Assembly: GCF_965221685.1 (NCBI RefSeq)
Contig: NZ_OZ244907.1
Length of the DNA stretch: 64,000 bases
Source of the DNA: Palauibacter sp022826685
GTDB lineage: Bacteria > Gemmatimonadota > Gemmatimonadetes > Palauibacterales > Palauibacteraceae
Strand: one strand, 5' to 3'
Part shown: positions 1 through 10,192 of the stretch, one piece after another
How the letters are laid out: every line of letters starts with the position of its first letter
How positions within the stretch are numbered: position 1 is the stretch's first letter
Position numbers and translations under genes: made by a program
The notes under the pieces: model-generated
What the model was told of the DNA's origin: nothing
The model's input: the letters and a program-made list of their open reading frames with translations, nothing else
Databases searched by the model: none

Positions 1-1089
1 CTGGCCGAGCGCTATCTCGCCGCGCGGGGGGAGGGCGACGAGACGGCTGGCGGCGCCGAGGCGGCGCGTCTCACCGCCTCAATGCGGAGCGAGTATCCGG
101 GGCAGACGCTGCTCGAACTCGCCGTGGGCTACACGAACCGGGGGCTGCCCGGCGATGCCGCGCGCCTGCTGGAACTGGCGGACGAGGTGGGCGGCGGCTC
201 CGTGGCCACGGCGTGGCGCGCCTTCCTGACCGGCGACGCGGAACTGCTGCGGGCCGGGGCCGATCCCGCCTTCGCCTTCCCCTACCGCGCCGAGACCCTA
301 CCGGTCCTGCGCTGGGCAGCTGGCGAGGACCCGCACTGGGGTTGGCGCTACCTGCTGGGGCTGAACCTGTGGGCGCTCGACCGCGACGCCGAAGCGGCCG
401 AGGCGCTGGCGACCCTGGGCGACGAGCCCGACTACGGACCCGCCTACGCGGCGCGCGCGCACCTGACGAGGGCCACGAGCGGCGACCCCGGCCCTGATTT
501 CCACCGCGCGGTCGAGGCGGATCCCGACCACCGCCTCCTCCACATCTCCCTCATTCGGCACCTGCAGGAAACGGGACGCTGGGCGGAGGCGGGCGAGGCG
601 TCCGGCCGGGGACGGGCACTCTTCCCGGACGACTTCAACCTCGCCCTCCTCCACGTGCGGGGCCTCCTCCAGTCCGGCGACCACGGCGAAGCGATCCGGA
701 TCCTCGCCGACACGCACGTCCTTCCCTCGGAGAACTCCGGCGAGGCCCACCGCCTGTACGAATTCGCGCACGTCGGGGCCGCACTCGAGGAACTGGAGGC
801 CGGCGACCGCGAGGCCGCTCGCCGTCACCTGGAGGCCGCGCTCCTGTGGCCGGAATCGCTCGGCCAGGGCCGTCCCTTCGACCCCGACGATCGGCTGGTG
901 CGGTTCCTGTTCGACGCCGCGGCGGAAAGCCCCGATGGCGGCCCCGTGCCCGGCGCCTTCGAGACCGTCACCATCGCTTCCATGCGCGCCCGCGCCGATT
1001 CACTCGCCGGCGCGACCTCCCCGACCGCGGCGATCGAGCGAGCCCTCCTGCGCCGCGCCCTCGCCGCCGCCGCGCGCCCGCAACGTTAG
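1..1089 (+). CDS. TPR-rich protein, 5' end outside window
   Basis: The frame is open from base 1, so the start lies upstream of the window; about 362 residues are visible. The sequence is a run of degenerate tetratricopeptide-like helical pairs rich in Ala, Leu, Glu and Arg (for example LELALG-, AAEALATLGD- and EAARRHLEAALLWPES-type segments) with no membrane segment. I read it as the C-terminal superhelix of a larger protein; in related bacteria such tails follow a DUF5107 carbohydrate-handling domain, but that part is not visible, so the link is inference. The stop TAG (1087-1089) overlaps the TAA of the convergent transporter gene by two bases. Protein-protein interaction or substrate scaffold is the only role I can support. 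Confidence 0.75.
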   Translation: MAERYLAARGEGDETAGGAEAARLTASMRSEYPGQTLLELAVGYTNRGLPGDAARLLELADEVGGGSVATAWRAFLTGDAELLRAGADPAFAFPYRAETLPVLRWAAGEDPHWGWRYLLGLNLWALDRDAEAAEALATLGDEPDYGPAYAARAHLTRATSGDPGPDFHRAVEADPDHRLLHISLIRHLQETGRWAEAGEASGRGRALFPDDFNLALLHVRGLLQSGDHGEAIRILADTHVLPSENSGEAHRLYEFAHVGAALEELEAGDREAARRHLEAALLWPESLGQGRPFDPDDRLVRFLFDAAAESPDGGPVPGAFETVTIASMRARADSLAGATSPTAAIERALLRRALAAAARPQR

Positions 1090-2375
1090 CCGGACGCGCC
1101 CTCCGCCGTCGCCAGCTTCACGCCTTCCTCCTCGTCCACCCGCAGCAGGAGCAGCAGCCCCGCGGCGAGGAACACGAGGATGGAGGCGATGGCCCAGCGG
1201 TGGCTGCCTGTGGCGCCGAGGATGAGCCCGTAGGAGAGCGGGCCCGCCGCGGCGGAAAGACGACCGGAGAAGGCGTAGAAGCCGAAGAGTTCGCCCTGCT
1301 TGCTCTCGGGCACGAACGAACCGAGGAGCGCGCGGCTCCCCGCCTGGTTCGGCCCGACCATGAGCCCCAGAAGGATCGCCGCGGCCCAGAACATCGGGAG
1401 ATCCCGCGCGGTCCATGCCATGCCGATCGCCACCATCAGCAGCACGAGCGTGACCGCGATCGTCCGCTTCCCGCCGATCCGGTCCTGGACGAAACCGAAG
1501 CCGATCGCGCTCGCGCCCGCCGTCGCGTTCACGACGATGCCGAGGATGAGGAGGTCGGCCGTCTCCATTCCGAACTCGGCTCCGGCGAAGATCGCCGCCA
1601 TGGCGAAGGCGGTCGCGAGCCCGTCGTTGTAGACGAGGCGCGCGACGAGCAGGCGGACGGCCTGGCGATAGCGCCTCAGGCTCCGGGCCGTGTCCCCGAT
1701 GCGCCCGAAGCCCATCCGTACGTAGGTGCCGACCGACGCGCGGCGGCGGGGCTGCCGCTCCCGAAGGAAGAGGAAGGTCGGAATCGAAAACACGAGGAGC
1801 CAGCCGGCGGCGAGGAGGCTCGTGGACCGCACGTTCAGCCCCCCGTCCTCCGGCAGCCAGCCGCTGACCATTCCCAGCGCCGGAACGAGGCAGAGGAGGC
1901 CGCCGAAGTACCCGAGACCCCAGCCCAGCCCGGATATCCGCCCCATGTTCTCTCGCGTGGAGATCTCGGGAAGGAACGCGTTGGCGAGCGACTGCATCGA
2001 CTCGTAGGCCACGCTGGCCCCGATGAAGACGAGAGCGGCGATCCACGCGTCGCCCGGCCCCATGCTGAACAGGCTCGCGGTCAGAACGACGCAGACCGCC
2101 GTGGCGATGAGCAGAAACCGCTTCTTGAGACCGCCGAAGTCTCCCATCGCGCCCACCACCGGCATGATGAGCGCGGTCGTGACCGCGGAGACGGTGACCG
2201 CGCGCGTCCACCAGACACCCCCCAGGACGGCGTCGGGCGCGATCGACCGCGCGAAGTAGGCGGAGAAGATGAAGGTCACGATGATCGTGCCGAACGCCGA
2301 GTGGGCGAAGTCGTACATCGCCCAGGAGACGATCTCCCGGCGCGCGACGGGCGGGGTTCGCGGGGTCGAGTTCAC
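1086..2375 (-). CDS. MFS transporter, Atg22/UMF1 type
   Basis: A 429-residue polytopic inner-membrane protein with about 12 hydrophobic segments. The N-terminus contains SWAMYDFAHSAFGTII, the signature of the vacuole-effluxer Atg22-like/UMF1 branch of the major facilitator superfamily, followed by a cytoplasmic loop and a second six-helix bundle. Members are thought to export amino acids or small metabolites; the substrate cannot be read from sequence. I chose the GTG at 2375 because AAAGG lies nine bases upstream and the conserved region starts 17 residues later. The open frame continues far upstream, but that part is antisense to the acyl-CoA dehydrogenase gene. It is divergent from that gene, with about 180 bp between. 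Confidence 0.88.
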   Translation of the reverse strand: MNSTPRTPPVARREIVSWAMYDFAHSAFGTIIVTFIFSAYFARSIAPDAVLGGVWWTRAVTVSAVTTALIMPVVGAMGDFGGLKKRFLLIATAVCVVLTASLFSMGPGDAWIAALVFIGASVAYESMQSLANAFLPEISTRENMGRISGLGWGLGYFGGLLCLVPALGMVSGWLPEDGGLNVRSTSLLAAGWLLVFSIPTFLFLRERQPRRRASVGTYVRMGFGRIGDTARSLRRYRQAVRLLVARLVYNDGLATAFAMAAIFAGAEFGMETADLLILGIVVNATAGASAIGFGFVQDRIGGKRTIAVTLVLLMVAIGMAWTARDLPMFWAAAILLGLMVGPNQAGSRALLGSFVPESKQGELFGFYAFSGRLSAAAGPLSYGLILGATGSHRWAIASILVFLAAGLLLLLRVDEEEGVKLATAEGASG

Positions 2376-2460
2376 TCGCGGCGGCCTTTCGGAGCAGGCG
2401 GAGGTCCGTTTGGAACGCTCAAGGGTACGAAGGAGGGTCCGTGCGACGCGACCCGTCGGT

Positions 2461-2490
2461 TTGTCGCGAACGCATCGCGCGGGGTAGCTT
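2461..2490 (+). promoter_or_regulatory. candidate sigma70-type promoter for acyl-CoA dehydrogenase
   Basis: TTGTCG at 2461-2466 and TAGCTT at 2485-2490 are 18 bp apart, about 60 bp upstream of the dehydrogenase start. The match to the -10 consensus is modest, so this is only a candidate. Confidence 0.3.
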
Positions 2491-2552
2491 TGCAGGAGTG
2501 TCGTCCCCAGGGACGGCTTCCCGATATGAGGCACGAGAGGCGGAAGATTCAC

Positions 2553-4553
2553 ATGTCCACACATACAGACGCGAGCGGAAAAACCCACGTCAGCGAGGCG
2601 GAGGCCCGGAAGGTCGCCGAGGCCGCGCGCGAGACCGACTGGACGGGGCGGACCTTCGTCCGGAACCTCTTTCTCGGGAAGCTCCGGCTCGACGCGATCC
2701 ACCCCTACCCCGACCCCGACGACTTCATCTCCGAGCGTGCCCGCGCGTGGACGGAGGATCTGCGGGTCTTCCTGCGGGACGAGGTGGACTCGGACGGCAT
2801 CGACCGGGACGGCAAGATCCCGCCGGAGGTCGTGCGGTCGCTCGCGGAGCGCGGCGCCTTCGGCATCAAGGTGCCGGAGAAGTACGGCGGCCTCGGATTC
2901 AACCAGACGGAGTACGCGAACGCGATGCGGGTCGTGGGCTCGGTGGACGGCAACGTCGTCGCTCTCCTCTCCGCGCATCAGTCGATCGGCGTAGGGCAGC
3001 CGCTCAAGATGTTCGGTACCGCGGCGCAGAAGGAGGCGTATTTCCCCCGGCTTGCGAAGGGGGCCGTCAGCGCCTTCGCCCTCACGGAGAACGACGTGGG
3101 CTCGGATCCGGCCCGGCTCACGACCTCCGCCGAGCGCACGGAAGACGGATCCGCCTTCATCCTCAACGGCGAAAAGCTGTGGTGCACGAACGGCACCCTG
3201 GCCGAACTCTACGTCGTGATGGCGCGCCACCCGGACACTGGCCGCATCTCCGCCTTCATCGTCGAGCGCGACTGGCCGGGCGTCGAGGTTGTACGGCGCT
3301 GCCATTTCATGGGACTCAAGGCGCTCGAGAACGGGATCATCCGCTTCACGAACGTCCGCGTGCCCGCCGAGAACCTCCTCTGGAAGGAAGGGAGCGGACT
3401 CAAGCTCGCGCTCATGACGCTGAACACGGGGCGGCTCACGATCCCGGCCTCCTCGGTGGGCGGGGCGCAGGCCGCGCTCGAGGCGTGCCGCCGCTGGTGC
3501 GCGGAGCGGATCCAGTGGGGGGTGCCGGTCGGCAAGCACGAGACGATCGCACATTACCTGACCTCGATCGCGACGCGGACCTACGCCATGTCCGCGATCG
3601 CCGACCTCACGCAGTCGATGGCGGACCGGGGCGGCTACGACATCCGGCTCGAGGCCGCGATGGCGAAGCTCTGGAACACGGAGACGGGCTGGCAACTCGT
3701 CGACGACGCCCTGCAGGTGCGGGGCGGACGCGGCTACGAGACGGCCGACTCGCTCACGGCGCGCGGCGAGGAACCCGTTGCGGTCGAGCGCTGGCTGCGG
3801 GACTTCCGCATCAACCGGATCTTCGAGGGATCGAGCGAGATCCTGCGCCTGTTCATCGCCCGCGAGGCCGTGGACCGGCACCTCCAGATCGCGGGCGGTC
3901 TCGTCGACCCGCGCCTCGGCCTCGGCGCAAAGCTCAAGATTCTGCCGCGGGCGGCGTGGTTCTACGCCACCTGGTATCCGTCCACCTGGATCGGCTGGAG
4001 CCTGCCACCGCGGTTCGCGAGCCACGGGCGGCTGGCGAAGCACCTGCGCTTCGTCGAACGCAACAGCCGAAAGCTCGCCCGGACGACCTTCCATCTCATC
4101 CTCCGCCACGGGCCCAAGCTCGAGCGGCGCCAGGGACTCCTCTTCCGCGTCATCGACATCGGGGCGGAACTGTTCGCGATCGCGGCCGCCGTCACGCGGG
4201 CCGACATGCTGCGCCGCCGCGAGGGTGAGGGGGCGCGAGAGGAGGCCCGCGAGGCCGTGCGCCTCGCCGACTCGTTCGCGGCCGAGTCACGCCGCCGCGT
4301 GGGCGAACTCTTCGGCCGCATCCGCTCGAACCACGACGCGGCGGACTACCGCATCGCGCAGGACATCATGGCGGGCCGCTTCGAATGGATGGAGCGCGAC
4401 ATCGTCGGCCTGCAGAAGGCCGCGCTCGACGCCTGGCAGGGCACGGCGCCGGATCCGTCGTCCGATCGCGGACCCGACGCCACTCCGTCCGAACCCTTCG
4501 CGGAGCGCCACTCGGATGCCCGCACCGCGGGCGCCGGGGCCGAGGTCGTCTAG
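2553..4553 (+). CDS. acyl-CoA dehydrogenase, very-long-chain (VLCAD/ACAD9-like) type
   Basis: A 666-residue flavoprotein for the first step of fatty-acid beta-oxidation: FAD-dependent alpha,beta-dehydrogenation of acyl-CoA, passing electrons to ETF. The N-terminal, middle and C-terminal ACAD domains are all present: FALTENDVGSD (substrate/FAD loop), LNGEKLWCTNG, and RIFEGSSEILRLFIARE, whose Glu near residue 425 is in the position of the catalytic base. About 200 extra residues follow, as in the mitochondrial VLCAD/ACAD9 subfamily, where the tail mediates membrane association and dimerisation. ATG 2553 is preceded by GAGAGG; an in-frame ATG at 2526 is an alternative. It is monocistronic, convergent with the lipoprotein gene downstream. 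Confidence 0.93.
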   Translation: MSTHTDASGKTHVSEAEARKVAEAARETDWTGRTFVRNLFLGKLRLDAIHPYPDPDDFISERARAWTEDLRVFLRDEVDSDGIDRDGKIPPEVVRSLAERGAFGIKVPEKYGGLGFNQTEYANAMRVVGSVDGNVVALLSAHQSIGVGQPLKMFGTAAQKEAYFPRLAKGAVSAFALTENDVGSDPARLTTSAERTEDGSAFILNGEKLWCTNGTLAELYVVMARHPDTGRISAFIVERDWPGVEVVRRCHFMGLKALENGIIRFTNVRVPAENLLWKEGSGLKLALMTLNTGRLTIPASSVGGAQAALEACRRWCAERIQWGVPVGKHETIAHYLTSIATRTYAMSAIADLTQSMADRGGYDIRLEAAMAKLWNTETGWQLVDDALQVRGGRGYETADSLTARGEEPVAVERWLRDFRINRIFEGSSEILRLFIAREAVDRHLQIAGGLVDPRLGLGAKLKILPRAAWFYATWYPSTWIGWSLPPRFASHGRLAKHLRFVERNSRKLARTTFHLILRHGPKLERRQGLLFRVIDIGAELFAIAAAVTRADMLRRREGEGAREEAREAVRLADSFAAESRRRVGELFGRIRSNHDAADYRIAQDIMAGRFEWMERDIVGLQKAALDAWQGTAPDPSSDRGPDATPSEPFAERHSDARTAGAGAEVV

Positions 4554-4563
4554 GAGGGTTCAG

Positions 4564-4611
4564 CCGGATCCATCGTCGATCGGTCGGAGTCGATCAGCCG
4601 GACGGATCCGG
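4564..4611. terminator. inverted repeat between convergent genes, possible terminator
   Basis: CCGGATCC at 4564-4571 and GGATCCGG at 4604-4611 form a perfect 8-bp inverted repeat enclosing the end of the lipoprotein gene, just after the dehydrogenase stop. The 32-base loop and missing T-run make a classical terminator uncertain. Confidence 0.3.
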
Positions 4612-5199
4612 GTCCACTACGCCCTCCAGTTCGAGGCGGGTCTCGTGGCCGCATAGCGTGCCGGCCAGGACGGCGGCCACGGGCGATCCCGTGCCGGAGG
4701 AATCCGGCGCCTCGCTCAGAACCAGATCGATGGCGCAGGATCCGGACCGTCCGTCGGACTGCCAGTCCAGCGCGCCGGTCACCGAACCCTCGAGGGTGAA
4801 CTCGAACAAGCCCGTGAGGCTGGTGACGATCCGTTCGCGGACGCTCGGGCGGCCGTCCACGGTGAAGCGCGTCCCGCCGCTCGAAAGCTGGCAGCCGCTG
4901 GGTGAGGCCGTGGAAGTGGTCGTCAGCCTCGCCGTGTCGGCCACCGACTCATCCACGACCGTCTGCGTGAGGGTGACCTGTCCTCCCATGGGACACGCGA
5001 TCACGACGCTGTTCTCGGAGCCGCCGATGATCGTGGCAGCCGTGTCATTGTGAATCGCCCGCGTCGCCTCGAACAGCGCCACGGACTCGGCCGCGGAGAG
5101 CGGCTCCGTCGTGGCAGGCGGTTCCGTCGTTCCCTCGCTGCAGCCGGCCGCGAGCGCGGCCGCGAGGAGCACTGCGGTCACATTCCTTCGGTCGAACAT
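4594..5199 (-). CDS. small predicted lipoprotein, function unknown
   Basis: 201 residues starting MFDRRNVTAVLLAAALAAGC, a lipoprotein signal peptide with lipobox AAGC, followed by a Thr/Pro-rich linker and a roughly 170-residue domain of alternating short beta segments. It has cysteines in IACPMGG, SGCQLSSGG, GSCAIDL and TLCGHE that could form two disulfides. I recognise no family. GGGAGG sits seven bases before ATG 5199; the longer upstream frame has no good ribosome site. An AT-rich stretch upstream (about 5281-5296) may hold its promoter. It probably acts in the periplasm or outer membrane. Confidence 0.75.
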   Translation of the reverse strand: MFDRRNVTAVLLAAALAAGCSEGTTEPPATTEPLSAAESVALFEATRAIHNDTAATIIGGSENSVVIACPMGGQVTLTQTVVDESVADTARLTTTSTASPSGCQLSSGGTRFTVDGRPSVRERIVTSLTGLFEFTLEGSVTGALDWQSDGRSGSCAIDLVLSEAPDSSGTGSPVAAVLAGTLCGHETRLELEGVVDPDPSG

Positions 5200-5280
5200 C
5201 CCAACCTCCCTTCCTCCCGGATCGGGGCTTTGGCTCACCATGATTGACGGTGGTGGCCCTCGGCCCGTCACATCTCCCTT

Positions 5281-5296
5281 CATAAAATATATGCAC
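5281..5296 (-). promoter_or_regulatory. AT-rich promoter-like stretch upstream of lipoprotein gene
   Basis: CATAAAATATATGCA is strikingly AT-rich for this genome and lies about 85 bp upstream of the lipoprotein start. On the minus strand it offers -10-like hexamers (TATATT, TATTTT), but no clear -35 is spaced correctly. Confidence 0.3.
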
Positions 5297-5315
5297 GCAA
5301 GTCGCGCCGGGCGAA

Positions 5316-7031
<1,716 letters not shown>

Positions 7032-7116
7032 GACCGGCGTCGTTTCCCCGGCACACCCGCGTCGTCGCCGGACGGGGGACGGTCGACGCCGGGCGGGGAG
7101 GTGCCCCGCGCGGGCC

Positions 7117-7195
7117 GCGCTCCCTACGCCGGTATGAGCCGGATCAGGTTCATGGGGTACGCTCTCAATCCCGTCGAATCGGGATGCCCCCGGCG
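7117..7195 (-). ncRNA. TPP (THI-box) riboswitch controlling thiC
   Basis: Read on the minus strand, the segment contains the conserved THI elements in order: GGGGGCATCCC, GATTGAGAG, ACCCCATGAACCTGATCCGG and ATACCGGCGTAGGGAG. These match the consensus CTGAGA, ACCCTTTGAACCTGATCTGG and TACCAGCGTAGGGA. It lies immediately downstream of leuB and upstream of thiC, so it can gate thiC independently. The mechanism (transcription or translation) cannot be told by eye; the expression platform is about 85 bases with no U-run, favouring translational control. Confidence 0.93.
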
Positions 7196-7214
7196 ACCGC
7201 CTGAAAGATACCGG

Positions 7215-8297
7215 TCACACGCCGGCGGCGCCCGCCACGCCCAGGGCTTCGACGATCAACTCGCCCATCCGTGCCGTGGACACCGCCGCGCGGCCGCCGT
7301 CGGCGTGGAGGTCCGCGGTGCCGTGTCCGTCTTCGAGCACGCGGTCGACGGCCGCCCGCACCGCGCCCGCCTCCTCCGGCAGCGCGAAGGTGAGTTCGAG
7401 CATCATGGCGACGGAGAGGATCGCGCCGATGGGGTTGGCGGTCCCCCGCCCCGCGATGTCCGGCGCCGCGCCGTGGACCGGCTCGTACAGACCGATGTCG
7501 CCGCCCACGCTCGCCGACGGCAGCATGCCCAGGCTCCCCACGAGCACCGCCGCCTCGTCGCTCAGAATGTCGCCGAACATGTTGCTCGTCAGCAGCACGT
7601 CGAACTGGCGCGGATTCCGGATCAACTGCATCGCGCAATTGTCCACGAGCATGCTGGAGAACTCGATGTCCGGATAGTCGCGCGATACCTCCTCGGCGAT
7701 TCGGCGCCAGAAGATCGACGACTCCAGGACGTTCGCCTTGTCGATCGACGTCACCTTCTTCCGCCGCGTACGCGCAAGCTCGAACGCGGACACGGAGATC
7801 CGCCGGATTTCCTCCTCCGCATAGATCTCGGTGTCGAAGGCGACGCCGTCCTCGACCCCGCGCGGACGCCCGTAGTAGATGCCGCCGAGCAGTTCGCGAA
7901 CGACGACGAGGTCCACCCCGCGGACGTACTCGGCACGGAGGGGAGACCGGTCCACGAGCGCGTCGGGCACGGCCACGGGCCGGATGTTCGCGTGGTTTCC
8001 GAGCAGCCGCCGCAGATCCAGCAGCCCTCTGGAGGCGTCGACCCGCCCGCCATCCACGGGGCGCACGGCGAGTCCGACCGCTCCCACGAGCACGGCGTCG
8101 ACCTCGACGGCGAGCGCCCGCGTTTCCTCCGGCAGCGGATCCCCGAACCGCTCGCGCGCGCTGTCGCCGATCGGGGCTTCGATGACCTCGAAGCGGTGGC
8201 CATGGATCGCGCCGACGGCCTCCAGCACGCGCCGCGCCTCGAGAAGGACCTCGGGGCCGATCCCATCGCCGGGCAGGAAGAGGATCCGTCCGTCCAT
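7215..8297 (-). CDS. leuB: 3-isopropylmalate dehydrogenase
   Basis: 360 residues. NAD-dependent oxidative decarboxylation of 3-isopropylmalate in leucine synthesis. Family motifs are all present: LPGDGIGPEV at the N-terminus, RELLGGIYYGRPRG, KVTSIDKANVLESS with the catalytic Lys, MLVDNCAMQLIRNPRQFDV, TSNMFGDILSDEA and YEPVHGAAPDIAG. The region usually reading LLGAVGGPKW is divergent here (LVGAVGLAVRPVDGG), but the following Arg-rich substrate segment (RGLLDLRRLL, NIRPV) is kept. No other leu genes are nearby. It lies between the rhomboid gene and the thiC riboswitch. Confidence 0.93.
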   Translation of the reverse strand: MDGRILFLPGDGIGPEVLLEARRVLEAVGAIHGHRFEVIEAPIGDSARERFGDPLPEETRALAVEVDAVLVGAVGLAVRPVDGGRVDASRGLLDLRRLLGNHANIRPVAVPDALVDRSPLRAEYVRGVDLVVVRELLGGIYYGRPRGVEDGVAFDTEIYAEEEIRRISVSAFELARTRRKKVTSIDKANVLESSIFWRRIAEEVSRDYPDIEFSSMLVDNCAMQLIRNPRQFDVLLTSNMFGDILSDEAAVLVGSLGMLPSASVGGDIGLYEPVHGAAPDIAGRGTANPIGAILSVAMMLELTFALPEEAGAVRAAVDRVLEDGHGTADLHADGGRAAVSTARMGELIVEALGVAGAAGV

Positions 8298-8310
8298 GGC
8301 GCTGGAGGGC

Positions 8311-8330
8311 GCTAGTGTAACGACACTAGC
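8311..8330. terminator. perfect 8-bp hairpin overlapping rhomboid stop
   Basis: GCTAGTGT (8311-8318), loop AACG, ACACTAGC (8323-8330) form a perfect stem. The stop of the rhomboid gene is inside the 3' arm, and the leuB start is only 14 bases away. No T-run, so it may attenuate or stabilise rather than fully terminate. Confidence 0.5.
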
Positions 8331-9120
8331 CGAAGCCTCCGCCGAATCGCTCCACGAACGTGCGTTCGCGGTCGGTGAGGGCGGCCCATCCCGCGGCCTT
8401 GAGCTTGTCGGCGATGCGCTCGTACTCGGCCCGGTTCACGGGATGCATGGCGCTTGGATCGATGCGCCCCCACTTCGTGTTGAACTCCCGCTCGCCCATG
8501 CGGACGCCGGGACTCTCGGCCTTCTTGCGGAACTGCGCCGCCGCCGAGCGCGTGGCCCGCAGCCTCAGAAAGAGCCAGCCGCCGAGGAATCCGCCCAGGT
8601 GCGCGAAGTGCGCCACGCCCCCGCCGGCGCCGCCCAGCCCCAGCCACAGCGAAAGCACCGTCAACCCGATGACGAGGTGGCGAACCTGCACCGGGATGAC
8701 CATCCAGAGCAGCACGCGGTCGCGGGGCCAGTACTTGGCGTAGCCGAAGAGGACGCCGTAGACCGCCGCCGATGCGCCGACCATCGGCACGTAGAGACCG
8801 CCCTGCGACATCGCAAGCAGGGTCCACAGGATGTGAACCACGGCTCCCGCGAACCCCGCGGTGAGATAGAGCTTGAGAAAGCTCTTCGATCCCAGGAGCG
8901 CCTCGAGCTTCCGCCCGAAGAAGAAGAGCGCGAGCATGTTGAAGAGGATGTGGGACAGGCCGCCCAGGTCGTGCAGGAACTGGTAGGTGAGGAGCGTCCA
9001 CGGTTTGGTCAGGACCTGGGCGGGGACGAGCCACAGTTCCTGGAACAGGGCCGGATTGCCGCGCGTGAACACGTACATGAGGACGTTGACGAGCAGCAAC
9101 TGGCCGACGACGCGGGTCAT
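8326..9120 (-). CDS. rhomboid family intramembrane serine protease
   Basis: 264 residues with six hydrophobic helices. The catalytic dyad is visible: Ser117 in GASAAVYG (GxSx motif) and His174 in HFAHLGGFLGG; HNxxH-type residues in helix 2 appear as HILFNMLALFFFGR. It cleaves transmembrane substrates in the inner membrane. The soluble tail (about 195-264), with EYERIADKLKAAGWAALT, resembles the DUF6576 tail found on many Bacteroidetes/Gemmatimonadota rhomboids. ATG 9120 overlaps the DUF72 stop in an ATGA, implying translational coupling. Substrates are unknown. Confidence 0.92.
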   Translation of the reverse strand: MTRVVGQLLLVNVLMYVFTRGNPALFQELWLVPAQVLTKPWTLLTYQFLHDLGGLSHILFNMLALFFFGRKLEALLGSKSFLKLYLTAGFAGAVVHILWTLLAMSQGGLYVPMVGASAAVYGVLFGYAKYWPRDRVLLWMVIPVQVRHLVIGLTVLSLWLGLGGAGGGVAHFAHLGGFLGGWLFLRLRATRSAAAQFRKKAESPGVRMGEREFNTKWGRIDPSAMHPVNRAEYERIADKLKAAGWAALTDRERTFVERFGGGFG

Positions 9121-9851
9121 GCGCGCGTCCCTTCCGTCATCTCCGCCGTGTTCTCCGCCATCATCTCCGTGAACTGTCCGGCGAGCGCGGGGCCGACGCC
9201 GGCATCTTCGTGCTTGAAGAAGGCGTAGACCCGGTCCCAGCCCGAGGCGCGCAGCCGCCCGGCCCAGGCTTCCAGCTCCTCCGTGGAGTACGCGCTCCGG
9301 CGCAGGCGGAGGTAGGTCCAGTCCGCCGTCTCGACGAGCGGCGCGTCGTCCCCGTCATCCGTTTCGGCGAGGCAGAGGGCGGAGTTGCGGGCCCGAAGGA
9401 TGTCGAACACCGCCTCGTCGAACCACGAGGCGTGCCGGAACTCGAAGGCGGAGGTGCCGGGGTTCGGAAGCTGGTCCACGAAACGTGCGAGCCGTTCATC
9501 GTCCCGCTTGAAGTTGGGCGGAAGCTGGTAGAGGATGACGCCGGCGCGATCCGCCATCACCGACGCCGTCTGCACGAGATACTCCGTTTCCTCCTCCGCG
9601 TTTTGCAACCGCTTGAAGTGCGTGATGCGGCGCGAAGCCTTGAGCGCGAAGCGGAATCCGTCGGGCACCGCGTCGGCCCAGTTCTCGAGCACGCTCTCGC
9701 GCGGCATGCGGTAGAAGGTGTTGTTGATCTCGACGGCGTGAAGCCGGCGGCCGTAGAAGGACAACATCTCCTTGTTGGGGAGATCCTCCGGGTAGAAGCT
9801 GCCCTTCCACGCGGGATAGCTGTAGCCGCTCGTGCCGATCCAGATCTGCAT
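9117..9851 (-). CDS. DUF72 domain protein (YecE-like TIM barrel)
   Basis: 244 residues opening with MQIWIGTSGYSYPAWKG, the diagnostic start of DUF72 proteins, followed by FYPEDL, VEINNTFYRMP, FALKASRRITH, QLPPNFKRD and the late YAFFKHEDAG segment. DUF72 is a TIM-barrel related to endonuclease IV/sugar isomerase folds; its biochemical function is not established. The start was set at ATG 9851, where the family normally begins. It forms a two-gene unit with rhomboid through the ATGA overlap. Confidence 0.93.
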   Translation of the reverse strand: MQIWIGTSGYSYPAWKGSFYPEDLPNKEMLSFYGRRLHAVEINNTFYRMPRESVLENWADAVPDGFRFALKASRRITHFKRLQNAEEETEYLVQTASVMADRAGVILYQLPPNFKRDDERLARFVDQLPNPGTSAFEFRHASWFDEAVFDILRARNSALCLAETDDGDDAPLVETADWTYLRLRRSAYSTEELEAWAGRLRASGWDRVYAFFKHEDAGVGPALAGQFTEMMAENTAEMTEGTRA

Positions 9852-9971
9852 GGCCGGGATGATACCCGCCCCGCCGTCAGCGGGCCAACGCACCGAGGCG
9901 CCTACGCTGAACGCCGCTCGGCTCCGTGGTGCGCGCGACGCCGCCCGGCGTGAGCGGTAGCTGACGGATCC

Positions 9972-10073
9972 TCAGTCGCTGCCCTCGAACGTCGCCTCGA
10001 TCTCCTCCGATCCGATTCGGTCGAAGTCCGACGGAACCGCGACCTCTCCGGCCATGAACCCGGTCCGGTCGGT
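9972..10073 (-). pseudogene. Phd/YefM-type antitoxin, C-terminal remnant
   Basis: Between in-frame stops this encodes a peptide ending GEVAVPSDFDRIGSEEIEA followed by TFEGSD. That pattern (GF-x-x-GE-x-x-VP-x-DFD-x-x-x-x-EEIE-x-x-FxG) is the toxin-binding C-terminus of Phd/YefM-family antitoxins. The DNA-binding N-terminus is missing: a stop codon occurs seven codons before the only ATG. Assignment rests on remembered family consensus. Confidence 0.5.
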
Positions 10074-10105
10074 CGAGGTCAATCGCGTCGCCTCGACAGG
10101 GATGA

Positions 10106-10192
10106 CCCGAGGCGGTTGAGGGTTGCCTGTCCGTGGACCTCCTGGACATCCCGATCCTTGACACGGACAGGGTCATCGAGATTGCCGTGTGA
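10106..10192 (+). pseudogene. short open remnant upstream of the hicA fragment
   Basis: A 28-codon stretch between stops ending LLDIPILDTDRVIEIAV. It has no start codon of its own apart from an internal GTG. Its stop overlaps the following HicA-like GTG (GTGTGA), an arrangement typical of toxin-antitoxin pairs, so it may be the tail of the partner antitoxin; I do not recognise the family. Confidence 0.3.

Noticed and set aside
846..2552. Long open frame upstream of and in frame with the acyl-CoA dehydrogenase, suggesting an N-terminal extension
   Set aside because: Its translation is Arg/Pro/Asp-rich low complexity and lies antisense to the MFS transporter; protein similarity and the ribosome site both place the start at 2553.
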